NCBI GenBank assembly: GCA_018268695.1
Contig: JAFDWD010001072.1
Span: 1-27,533, forward strand
Reading direction: 5' to 3'
DNA length: 27,533 bases
Origin: Actinomycetota bacterium
GTDB lineage: Bacteria; Actinomycetota; Thermoleophilia; Solirubrobacterales; 70-9
Below the pieces are notes generated by a model. It did no database searches. It was not told where the DNA came from and was given only the letters and a program-made list of their open reading frames with translations. How positions within the stretch are numbered: position 1 is the first letter of the stretch; every line of letters starts with the position of its first letter. The position numbers and the translations under genes are program-made. Below, piece after piece: positions 17,360 to 24,604 of this stretch.

Positions 17360-18639
17360 GCGCCGACGCTCATCTCCGCGACGCCGAGCTGTTGGCGCGC
17401 CGGCGCCGACTCCTCGGACCCGCCTATCGCCATTTCTACGAGGAGCCGCTCGAGATCGTCCGGGGCAAGGGCGTCCACCTGTACGACGCCGAAGGGATCG
17501 AGTACCTCGACGCCTACAACAACGTCCCCTGCGTCGGGCACTCCCACCCGCGTGTCGTCGCCGCGATCGCCGAGCAGGCGGGACGCCTGAACACCCACAC
17601 CCGCTACCTCGGCGAGCCGATCCTCGACTACAGCGAGCGACTGCTCGATTCGCTCGGGGCCGGCCTCGGCCATCTGATGTTCACCTGCACCGGCAGCGAG
17701 GCGACCGACCTGGCGCTCCGCATCGCCCGCTTCCACGCCGGCGCCGTCGGGGTCGTCGTGACCTCCAACGCCTACCACGGGGTCACCACCGCGGCCGCCG
17801 CCGTCTCGCCCTCGCTGGGCGCGGCGGTCGCGCCGGGCCCGGAAGTCCGGACGATCGCCGCGCCGGCGCCGGGCGCGATCGACGCGGAGGCGGAGGGTGC
17901 CCGTATGGCCGCCGAATTCCAGGCCGCCGCCGCCGAGCTCGAGGCCGCGGGCCACGGCTTCGCCGCCCTGATCGCCGACTCGATCTTCTCCAGCGACGGC
18001 ATCATCCCCGACCCGGTGGGCTTCCTGCGGCCGCTCGCCGCCGCCGTCGCCGACCGGGGCGGACTCTTCATCGCCGACGAGGTGCAGGCCGGATTCGCCC
18101 GTACCGGCGGGTCGATGTGGGGCTTCGAGCGCCACGGCATCACCCCCGACCTGGTGACGATGGGCAAGCCGATGGGCAACGGGATACCGGTCGCCGCCGT
18201 CGCGAGCCGCGCCGAGCTGCTCGACGAGTTCGGCGCGGCGATCCGCTACTTCAACACCTTCGGCGGCAACTCCGTGAGCATCGCGGCCGCCACCGCCGTC
18301 CTCGACGTGATCGAGGACGAGGGGCTCCTTTCCTCCGCCGACGCGGTCGGTCGCGTCCTGCTCGATGCACTGGTCGAGCTCGAACGGCGGCACGAGGTCC
18401 TCCGCGCGGCCCGTGGCGCCGGGCTCTTCATCGGCGTCGACATCGCCTCGCCCAAGGGCGACGCCGCCGCCCTCGCCGATCGCGTCGTCGAGGGCCTGCG
18501 CGAGCGTCGCGTCCTCCTCGCCGCCACCGGCCCGGACAAAGACGTCCTGAAGATCCGTCCGCCGCTCGTCTTCTCCGTCGCGGACGCCGATCGCCTCGTC
18601 ACGGCGCTCGACGACGTGCTCGGCTCGCTCGCAATCTGA
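17356..18639 (+). CDS. Class III PLP enzyme of the ethanolamine-phosphate / phosphohydroxylysine phospho-lyase type
   Basis: 427 residues, ATG in the ATGA overlap with the kinase. Seen: YLDAYNNVPCVGHSHP (48-65), LNTHTRYL (79-85), TGSEATDLALR, SNAYHG, ADEVQAGFARTG with D241, and Schiff-base K271 in VTMGKPMGNGIPVA, then RYFNTFGGNSVS and VLKIRPPLVF near the end. These segments, above all NNVxxVGHxHP, LNTxxRYL, YFNT(Y/F)GGN and the K-x-PMGNG loop, match the human AGXT2L1/AGXT2L2 group (ETNPPL and PHYKPL), which are phospho-lyases rather than transaminases. Predicted reaction: a phospho-amino alcohol gives an aldehyde, ammonia and phosphate. A plain aminotransferase role remains possible. Substrate choice (ethanolamine-, hydroxylysine- or another phosphate) is not determined. 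Confidence 0.85.
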   Translation: MSADAHLRDAELLARRRRLLGPAYRHFYEEPLEIVRGKGVHLYDAEGIEYLDAYNNVPCVGHSHPRVVAAIAEQAGRLNTHTRYLGEPILDYSERLLDSLGAGLGHLMFTCTGSEATDLALRIARFHAGAVGVVVTSNAYHGVTTAAAAVSPSLGAAVAPGPEVRTIAAPAPGAIDAEAEGARMAAEFQAAAAELEAAGHGFAALIADSIFSSDGIIPDPVGFLRPLAAAVADRGGLFIADEVQAGFARTGGSMWGFERHGITPDLVTMGKPMGNGIPVAAVASRAELLDEFGAAIRYFNTFGGNSVSIAAATAVLDVIEDEGLLSSADAVGRVLLDALVELERRHEVLRAARGAGLFIGVDIASPKGDAAALADRVVEGLRERRVLLAATGPDKDVLKIRPPLVFSVADADRLVTALDDVLGSLAI

Positions 18640-18656
18640 GCGCAGTCAGGGGCATT

Positions 18657-18666
18657 TCGAATTCAA
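18657..18666 (+). repeat. First copy of TCGAATTCAA, GntR operator candidate
   Basis: Same ten bases as 18741-18750, exactly 84 bases apart, i.e. eight turns of the helix. Lies 18 bases after the phospho-lyase stop. Between the copies is a short imperfect stem (CCTTT 18694-18698 region with AAAGAGG) that may act as a weak terminator. Confidence 0.45.
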
Positions 18667-18734
18667 AGCTTGACTCGGTCCTCCAGGATCTCCCTTTCCT
18701 AAGGCAAAGAGGGGCCGATTCTCGCAATCAAATG

Positions 18735-18763
18735 TTGTGATCGAATTCAATCTGTGATTAGAG
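18735..18763 (+). promoter_or_regulatory. Predicted GntR promoter with embedded operator
   Basis: TTGTGA (18735-18740), 17-base spacer, TTAGAG (18758-18763). Transcription would start about at 18770, directly at the GTG at 18771, so the mRNA may be leaderless. The spacer contains GAT-C-GAATTC-A-ATC (18739-18752), a 14-base palindrome with one mismatched pair, and the second TCGAATTCAA. Confidence 0.4.
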
Positions 18764-18770
18764 TCCGTCC

Positions 18771-19484
18771 GTGTCTGCGGGCCAATCAGAGCCGATCGAT
18801 CCCCAGCCGGCCGACGGAAACGTCGTCGAGCTGCGCAGCCAACTGGTCGCCCGGCGCCTCCGCGAGGCCATCGTCGGCGGGCGCTACGCACCTGGCGAGA
18901 GGCTTCGGCAGGAGGAGATCGCGAGCGAGATGGGGATCAGCCGGGTTCCCGTCCGCGAGGCGCTCCGACAGCTGGAGACCGAGGGCCTGGTCACGCTCGC
19001 CCCGCACGCGGGCGCCACCGTCGCCCAACTGGACCCCGGTGACCTCGACGAGATCTACGCGATCCGCATCGCCCTCGAGCCGATGCTGATCGCCGAGAGC
19101 GCCCCCCGCCTCGACGCCTCGCGGCTCGAGCACCTGCGCGAGCTGGTGTCCGAGATCGAGGGGTCGGTCGAGACACCGGAGCGTTGGCTCGATCTCGACC
19201 GGCGCTTCCACGTCGACAGCTTCGCCGCCGCGCCGATGCCGCAGGCGCGGGAGCTGGCCCAGGGCTTCTGGAACCGCACCCAGCACTACCGCCGTGCGCA
19301 CGTGCTGGGGATGAGCCGCGAGGACCTCGAGGTCGTCCACCTCGAGCATCGCCTGATCCTCGACGCGCTCGAGCGCGGCAACGGGGAGGACGCCGGCGCC
19401 GCGCTCCGCACGCACCTTCGCCGTACCCGCGAAGCGTTGCACCGTCGGGCCGGCGTCTTCGGGGAAAGCGAGGACGCCGACTGA
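18771..19484 (+). CDS. GntR-family regulator with FCD effector domain
   Basis: 237 residues from GTG at 18771. Seen: N-terminal winged HTH (RLREAIVGGRYAPGERLRQEEIA, then ISRVPVREALRQLETEGLV, about residues 30-75), followed by an all-helical FCD domain with DLDEIYAIRIALEPMLI, DRRFHVDSFAAAP and HLEHRLILDALERGN. The Asp/His residues in these last segments are where FCD proteins hold a metal and a carboxylate ligand. FCD-GntR proteins are usually repressors released by an acid substrate or intermediate. The gene is directly upstream of, and in line with, the permease operon (78-base gap) and is the natural candidate to control it and possibly the kinase/phospho-lyase pair to its left. Confidence 0.92.
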   Translation: MSAGQSEPIDPQPADGNVVELRSQLVARRLREAIVGGRYAPGERLRQEEIASEMGISRVPVREALRQLETEGLVTLAPHAGATVAQLDPGDLDEIYAIRIALEPMLIAESAPRLDASRLEHLRELVSEIEGSVETPERWLDLDRRFHVDSFAAAPMPQARELAQGFWNRTQHYRRAHVLGMSREDLEVVHLEHRLILDALERGNGEDAGAALRTHLRRTREALHRRAGVFGESEDAD

Positions 19485-19562
19485 CGTTCGCAGTACCGCG
19501 CCCCCCCGGGAAGGCGGCGCTCAGGGGACCACACGGGAAACCAACAGAGAGGAAAGGAAGTC

Positions 19563-21065
19563 ATGCCTGCTGTCGATACGACCACGGTCGAGGCACCACA
19601 GCAGCTGGAGAAGGATTCGATCGGACTGGGACGCGTCATCGCGTTCACCGCCGCCTTCATGGGCCCGGCGGCTTCGATCGCACTGGGGCTTGTCGCCGCA
19701 ATCTCGTTCGCCGGGTTCGCCACCCCGTTCGTGGTCCTGCTCTCGTTCATCGGCGCGCTGCTCGCCTCCAACAGCGTTGCCCAGCTGGCACGCAAATTGC
19801 CGAGCGCAGGCTCGTTGTTCACCTATAACGCGTCGATCCTCGGGCCGAAGGCGGGCTTCGTCTCCGGTTGGATGATGGTCTTCGCCTACGTCCTCTGGGT
19901 GCCTTCGGGGATCGGGGCGGTCGGTCTCTTCACCTCCGAATTCCTCAACAGCGCGTTCAGCATCTCGATCGACGAAAACGTGCTGTTGGTGATCGTCCTG
20001 GCGATCGTCGCCCTACTTGCATTCCGCGGCATCGCCACCTCGACCGCGGTCGACGTGATCGTCCTCACCATCGAGATCGCGGTGATCGTCGCGTTGGCGG
20101 CGACGATCCTGATCAAGGGCGGCCCCGGCCCGAGCGGCATCCACCTCTTCGATCCGTCGAACACGCTGAACGGCAAGTTCTCGGACATCACCCTCGGGAT
20201 GGTCTACACCGTCGTCATCTTCACCGGCTTCGAGTCGGGAGCCGTGCTCGGCGAGGAGACGAAGAATCCGCGCCGCAACATCCCACGCGGCATCTTCGGC
20301 GCGGTGATCCTGGTCGGTGTCTTCTACCTCTTCACCAGCTACGCCGAGCTCCACGGTGTCGCGCCGAGCCAGATCGCGGCGTTCACCGAAAACCCGTCGC
20401 AGCTTGGCTTCCTCACCGAAGTGTTCTGGAGCCCGAGCATCCTCTGGCTGGTCGACCTGGTCCTCGCGCTCTCCACGCTCGGCTTCGTCATCGCCGCCTT
20501 CAACGCGGCGGTGCGGCTGGCCTTCGCGATGGGCCGCGAGCGGATGCTGCCGCACAGCATGGCGAAGCTGTCCCGTTACGGCACGCCGACCTATGCGGTG
20601 ATTGCCATCACCGCGATCGCCCTCGTGATCGGCCTGCCGGTGGCGATCTCCCAGGGAGGCTTCCTCGCCTTCGCCTACATCGGCGCCCTCTCGGGCATCT
20701 CGCTGATCATCCTGTTCATCAGCGTCAGCTTCACGACGATCGTCGCGTTCCTCGGCCGCTACCGCGACGAGTTCAACCCGATCACGCACCTGCTGTTCCC
20801 GATCCTGGCGATCATCATCTTCGGCATCCCGCTGGTCGGGACGTTCTACCCGCGCCCCGAACCGCCGGTCAGCTGGCTGCCCTTCCTGGCGATCGGCTGG
20901 CTCGTGATCGGGGTCTTCGTCGCCCTGTGGCTGGCGCGGAACCGCAGCGAGATGCTGTCCCGGATCGGGCGCGTCTTCGTCGACGAGGGTCCCGAGCATC
21001 CGTACCCATCGGCGATCCCGCCGGAGACGGTCATCCCGCCCGAGCAGCGGGAGCGTCAGCCATGA
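19563..21065 (+). CDS. APC-superfamily amino acid/amine permease
   Basis: 500 residues, with GAGGAAAGGAAG just before the ATG. Seen: about 12 hydrophobic segments from residue 25 to about 465, the family's first-helix motif (MGPAASIALG, 33-42), PSAGSLFTY near 80-88, GFESGAVLGEETKNPRRNIPRG in the middle, and a polar C-terminal tail. These are hallmarks of the amino acid-polyamine-organocation family, which imports amino acids, polyamines or related amines by proton symport or exchange at the cytoplasmic membrane. The 3' end overlaps the lactonase-like gene by 4 bases, so it leads a six-gene operon. Its presence suggests that the operon's substrate is an amine or amino acid taken from outside. 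Confidence 0.92.
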   Translation: MPAVDTTTVEAPQQLEKDSIGLGRVIAFTAAFMGPAASIALGLVAAISFAGFATPFVVLLSFIGALLASNSVAQLARKLPSAGSLFTYNASILGPKAGFVSGWMMVFAYVLWVPSGIGAVGLFTSEFLNSAFSISIDENVLLVIVLAIVALLAFRGIATSTAVDVIVLTIEIAVIVALAATILIKGGPGPSGIHLFDPSNTLNGKFSDITLGMVYTVVIFTGFESGAVLGEETKNPRRNIPRGIFGAVILVGVFYLFTSYAELHGVAPSQIAAFTENPSQLGFLTEVFWSPSILWLVDLVLALSTLGFVIAAFNAAVRLAFAMGRERMLPHSMAKLSRYGTPTYAVIAITAIALVIGLPVAISQGGFLAFAYIGALSGISLIILFISVSFTTIVAFLGRYRDEFNPITHLLFPILAIIIFGIPLVGTFYPRPEPPVSWLPFLAIGWLVIGVFVALWLARNRSEMLSRIGRVFVDEGPEHPYPSAIPPETVIPPEQRERQP

Positions 21066-21844
21066 GCGAGGTCGAGATCCACGCCCTCCACTGCGGCGGC
21101 GACATGACCGACTGGGGGATCTTCGATCCCCTCGACGAGCGGCGCGGGGAGATGGTCTACAACCCGTACTTCGTCTACGTGGTCAAGCACCCGGAGGGCG
21201 TGGTGCTGTTCGACTCCGGCGCCCATCCCGACCTCGCCACCGATCCGGTGGGGAGGATGGGCGCCGGGGCGGAAGAGTTCGTCGTCAAGCTCGACGCCGG
21301 CGACGCGATCGAGCCGGTCCTCGCCAGGATCGGGCTGACGCCCGACGACATCGACCTGGTGATCCAGTCGCACCTGCACTTCGACCACGCGGGCGGGCTC
21401 TACGCCTTCCCGAGCACGCCGGTGATGGTGCAGCGGGCCGAGCTGGAGTTCGCCGAGGATCCGCCCGCCGAGCAGCGCGAGATCTACATCGCCGACGACT
21501 TCGCGCCGGTCACCGACTGGCGCCTCGTCGACGGCGAGGAGGACGTGTTCGGCGACGGGCGGCTGATCGTCATCCCCACGCCCGGGCACACCAAGGGGCA
21601 CCAGTCGCTGCTGGTCCGCCTCGACGACGGCCGGGAGATCTTCCTCCTCGCCGACGCCGCCTACCTGTTGGAGAAGATGCGTCTGCGGCGGCCGCCGGGC
21701 GTGCTCTGGGAGGAAGGGGCGATCCTGGAGACCTGGGACCGGATCGAGGCGCTCGAGCGCGAGCACGACGCCTTCCTGATCACCACCCACGATCTCGATT
21801 ACGAGGAGCGGATCGAGATCGCGCCGCGAGGCTTCTATGGGTGA
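21062..21844 (+). CDS. Metallo-beta-lactamase-fold hydrolase (N-acyl-homoserine lactonase-like)
   Basis: 260 residues from ATG in the ATGA overlap with the permease. Seen: SHLHFDHAGG (H104, H106, D108, H109), PTPGHTKGHQS (H176), bridging D198 in LLADAAY and H243 in TTHD: a full two-metal site. The layout is that of the AttM/AiiB-type lactonase family, which opens homoserine lactones or gamma-butyrolactones. No signal peptide. In this operon a metabolic lactone or cyclic ester formed from the imported compound is a likely substrate; quorum quenching is the other possibility. Confidence 0.88.
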   Translation: MSEVEIHALHCGGDMTDWGIFDPLDERRGEMVYNPYFVYVVKHPEGVVLFDSGAHPDLATDPVGRMGAGAEEFVVKLDAGDAIEPVLARIGLTPDDIDLVIQSHLHFDHAGGLYAFPSTPVMVQRAELEFAEDPPAEQREIYIADDFAPVTDWRLVDGEEDVFGDGRLIVIPTPGHTKGHQSLLVRLDDGREIFLLADAAYLLEKMRLRRPPGVLWEEGAILETWDRIEALEREHDAFLITTHDLDYEERIEIAPRGFYG

Positions 21845-22739
21845 CATGTCGCGGGGATGCGCCTGGATCGAAGGGTCCTACGTGCCGATCGCCGAGGCGC
21901 GGATCCCGATCCTCGACACCGGCTTCGTCCGCTCCGATCTCACCTACGACGTGGTCGGGGTGTGGGGCGGGCGGTTCTTCCGCCTCGGCGACCATCTCGA
22001 CCGACTCGAGCGCGGCTGCGAGCGGCTGCGCCTGCGCTCGCCGAAGAGCCGCGCCGAGACCGAAGCGATCCTCAACGAGGTGGTGGCCCGCAGCGGCCTG
22101 CGTGAGTCCTACGTCGAGACGGTCATCACCCGTGGCGTGCCGACGCCGGGCGAGCGGGATCCGCGGCGGTTCGAGAACCGCTTCTACGCCTACGCGATCC
22201 CCTACGTCTGGATCCAGCGGCCCGAGCAGCAGGAGGTGGGAGCCGAGGTCGTCGTCGCCCGCGACACCGTCCGCGTCGCCCCGGGGGCGATCGACCCGAC
22301 GGTGAAGAACTTCATGTGGGGGGACTTCGTCCGCGGCCTCTTCGAGGCCTACGAGCGCGACGCCGTCCTGCCGCTCCTCACCGATGGCGACGGCAACGTC
22401 ACCGAGGGACCGGGGATCAACGTCTTCGCCGTCGCCGACGGCGTCCTCCATACGCCGGGCCGCGGCGTGCTCGAGGGGATCACCCGGCTGACCGTTCTGG
22501 ACATCGCCGCCGAGTCGGGGATCGAGGCGCGGGTCGGCTTCGTCCCGGTGAGCACCCTCTACGGCGCCGACGAGATCTTCCTCACCAGTACCGCGGGCGG
22601 CGTGATGCCGGTCACCCGGCTCGACGGCCAGCCGGTCGGCGACGGCGGCGTCGGCGAGCTGACGGCGCGCATCCGCCAGACCTACTGGGACTGGCACGAG
22701 GACCCGCGCTTCACCAAGGAGGTCGACTATGGCGATTGA
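21837..22739 (+). CDS. Class IV PLP aminotransferase resembling (R)-selective amine transaminases
   Basis: 300 residues from ATG at 21837 (8-base overlap); a second ATG at 21846 is also possible. Fold type IV. Seen: AWIEGSYVPIAEARIPILDTGF (9-30), VITRGVPTPGERD (96-108), Schiff-base K157 in AIDPTVKNFMWGD, E190 in TEGPGINVF, GVLEGITRLTVLDIA and TSTAGGVMPV. The WIEG-x2-VP-x3-ARI opening, TRG-x-PTPGERD and DPxVKNFxWGD are strongly reminiscent of the (R)-amine transaminases of Arthrobacter and Aspergillus rather than of branched-chain aminotransferases. Predicted role: moves an amino group between a chiral (R)-amine or D-amino acid and pyruvate. It sits between the lactonase and transketolase genes with overlapping ends. 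Assignment of stereochemistry is inference. Confidence 0.85.
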   Translation: MGDMSRGCAWIEGSYVPIAEARIPILDTGFVRSDLTYDVVGVWGGRFFRLGDHLDRLERGCERLRLRSPKSRAETEAILNEVVARSGLRESYVETVITRGVPTPGERDPRRFENRFYAYAIPYVWIQRPEQQEVGAEVVVARDTVRVAPGAIDPTVKNFMWGDFVRGLFEAYERDAVLPLLTDGDGNVTEGPGINVFAVADGVLHTPGRGVLEGITRLTVLDIAAESGIEARVGFVPVSTLYGADEIFLTSTAGGVMPVTRLDGQPVGDGGVGELTARIRQTYWDWHEDPRFTKEVDYGD

Positions 22740-23565
22740 GCGGCTCGCCGCCGACGACGCCGCCGGGCGCGCCGCCTTGGTCCGCCGCGAGACGGTCCGC
22801 CTGGTCGGGATCGCCAAGAGCGGCCACTACTCGAGCGTCTTCTCCTGCGCCGAGATCCTCGGCGTCCTCTACTCCGGCGTGCTTCGCCTCTCCGAGGATC
22901 CCGACTGGCCCGACCGCGACCGGCTGGTCCTCTCCAAGGGTCACGTCGCCGTCGGCCTCTACCCGCTCCTCGCCGAACGGGGCTACATCGCGGAGGAGGT
23001 GCTCGACTCCTACACCCGCCTCGGCAACCCGCTGGGCGACCATCCCGACATGCGGCGGGTGGCCGGCGTCGACTTCTCCTCCGGGAGCCTCGGCCACGGA
23101 CTCTCGATCGGCGTGGGGATGGCGCAGGCGGCGAAGACGCTCGGCCGTGAAGAGGTGCGGATCTACGTCCTGCTCGGCGACCAGGAGCTGAACGAGGGGC
23201 AGATCTGGGAAGCGGCCCAGACCGCCTCCGCGTTCGGTCTCGGCAACCTCTGCGCGATCGTCGACCGCAACGGGATGGGCCTCGACGGCACGACCGAGGA
23301 GACGCTGCCGGTGGAACCGATCGCCGGGCGCTTCGAGGCGTTCGGCTGGGAAGTGGAGGAGATCGACGGCCACGACGTCGACGCGGTGCGGGGTGCCTTC
23401 GAGCGCTTCAGATCCGACGGGCGGCCGCGGCCGCGTTGCATCGTCGCCAACACCGTGAAGGGGAAAGGGGTTTCCTGGATGGAAGGCTCGCGCACCTGGC
23501 ACCTCGGCTACCTGGCGCCCGCCGACGCCGCCGTCGCGATGGAGGAGCTCGTGGCCGATGCCTGA
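22729..23565 (+). CDS. Transketolase-like protein, N-terminal (ThDP pyrophosphate-binding) subunit
   Basis: 278 residues, ATG 11 bases inside the transaminase gene. Seen: SGHYSS (H33), SKGHVAVGLYP (H72), GDHPDM, GSLGHGLSIGVG (119-130), and the ThDP/metal motif starting GD at 150-151 and ending at N181 in VDRNG. The motif reads GDQELNEG where split transketolases normally have GDGELNEG; Q152 is unusual, but the metal ligands are kept. It must pair with the next gene to make an active enzyme that transfers a two-carbon ketol unit. Split transketolases often belong to special pathways rather than the pentose phosphate cycle, which suits this operon. Confidence 0.9.
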   Translation: MAIERLAADDAAGRAALVRRETVRLVGIAKSGHYSSVFSCAEILGVLYSGVLRLSEDPDWPDRDRLVLSKGHVAVGLYPLLAERGYIAEEVLDSYTRLGNPLGDHPDMRRVAGVDFSSGSLGHGLSIGVGMAQAAKTLGREEVRIYVLLGDQELNEGQIWEAAQTASAFGLGNLCAIVDRNGMGLDGTTEETLPVEPIAGRFEAFGWEVEEIDGHDVDAVRGAFERFRSDGRPRPRCIVANTVKGKGVSWMEGSRTWHLGYLAPADAAVAMEELVADA

Positions 23566-24604
23566 GGTCCCGACGCCGGCACCGATCGAGCTGCGGGACC
23601 CGACCAGCTGGGACATGGCGGTCTCCTACCGACTCGCCGAGTCCTTCGTGATGGGGGAGGAGCTGGCCGCGATCGCCGACGAGGACCCGCGCGTCGTCGT
23701 CCTGACCGCCGACCTCAAGTTCTCCAACCGCACGGTCGAGTTCGAGAAACGCCACCCGGACCGGTTCTTCAACGTCGGCATCGCCGAGCAGAACATGGTC
23801 ACGATGTCGGCGGGGATGGCGACCTTCGGCCTCGTCCCCTACATCTCCACCTTCGCCAGCTTCGTCGGGCTGCTCGGCGCCGAGCAGCTGCGCACCGACC
23901 TCGCCTACCCGGGATTGCCGGTGCGGGTGCTGGCCCACCACGCGGGGATCTCGCTCGGCTTCTACGGGACCTCTCACCACGCGACCGAGGACCTCGGCGT
24001 CCTCCGCTCGATCGCCGGCATGACCGTCGTCTGCCCCTGCGACGAGGCGGCGCTGCGGGCGGCGCTGCGCCAGACGGTCGACACCCCGGGGCCGGTGTAC
24101 CTGCGGCTCGGGCGGGGGCGCGACCCCGATGTCTACGGCGAGCGCCTCGCGGCCGATCCGGGCGCCTTCGAGGTCGGCCGGATCTCCACCCTGCGCGAGG
24201 GCGGGGACCTGACCATCGTCGCCAACGGGCTGACCGTGGCGGCGGCACTCGGCGCGGCGGGGCGGCTCGCCGCCGAGGGGGTCGAGGCGACCGTGCTCGA
24301 CGCCCACACGGTGCGGCCGTTCGACGCCGACACGCTCTGCGGCGCCGCCGAGCGGACCGGCCGGGTGCTGGTCGCCGAGGAGCACAACGTCTACGGCGGG
24401 GTCGCCTCGGCCTGCGCCGACGCACTCGTCGACCGCGGCGTCCGCGCCCGGTTCTCGCGGCTCGGGATGCCGCCCGACGAGTACTCGCTGATCGGCCCCC
24501 CGACCCATCTCTACAGGCACTACGGACTGGACGCCGAGGGCGTCTTGGCGGCGGCGCTCGAGCTGCTCGAGGCACCCGCAGACCGAGGAGGAGCGATCCG
24601 ATGA
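23558..24604 (+). CDS. Transketolase-like protein, C-terminal (pyrimidine-binding) subunit
   Basis: 348 residues, ATG 8 bases inside the N-terminal subunit gene. Seen: the cofactor-activating Glu E77 in GIAEQNMVTMSAGMA, a donor/acceptor loop with HHAGISLGFYGTSHHATED, the transketolase C-terminal fold from about residue 215 (VANGLTVAAALGAAGRLAAEGV, DAHTVRPFD, VAEEHNVYGG). It completes the split transketolase; the same arrangement also covers DXS-like and acetoin-type enzymes, but the TSHHATED and E-x-NxYGG blocks favour the transketolase group. ATGA overlap with the aminotransferase behind it suggests the keto product or donor is an amino/keto sugar or amino acid (inference). Confidence 0.9.
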   Translation: MPEVPTPAPIELRDPTSWDMAVSYRLAESFVMGEELAAIADEDPRVVVLTADLKFSNRTVEFEKRHPDRFFNVGIAEQNMVTMSAGMATFGLVPYISTFASFVGLLGAEQLRTDLAYPGLPVRVLAHHAGISLGFYGTSHHATEDLGVLRSIAGMTVVCPCDEAALRAALRQTVDTPGPVYLRLGRGRDPDVYGERLAADPGAFEVGRISTLREGGDLTIVANGLTVAAALGAAGRLAAEGVEATVLDAHTVRPFDADTLCGAAERTGRVLVAEEHNVYGGVASACADALVDRGVRARFSRLGMPPDEYSLIGPPTHLYRHYGLDAEGVLAAALELLEAPADRGGAIR

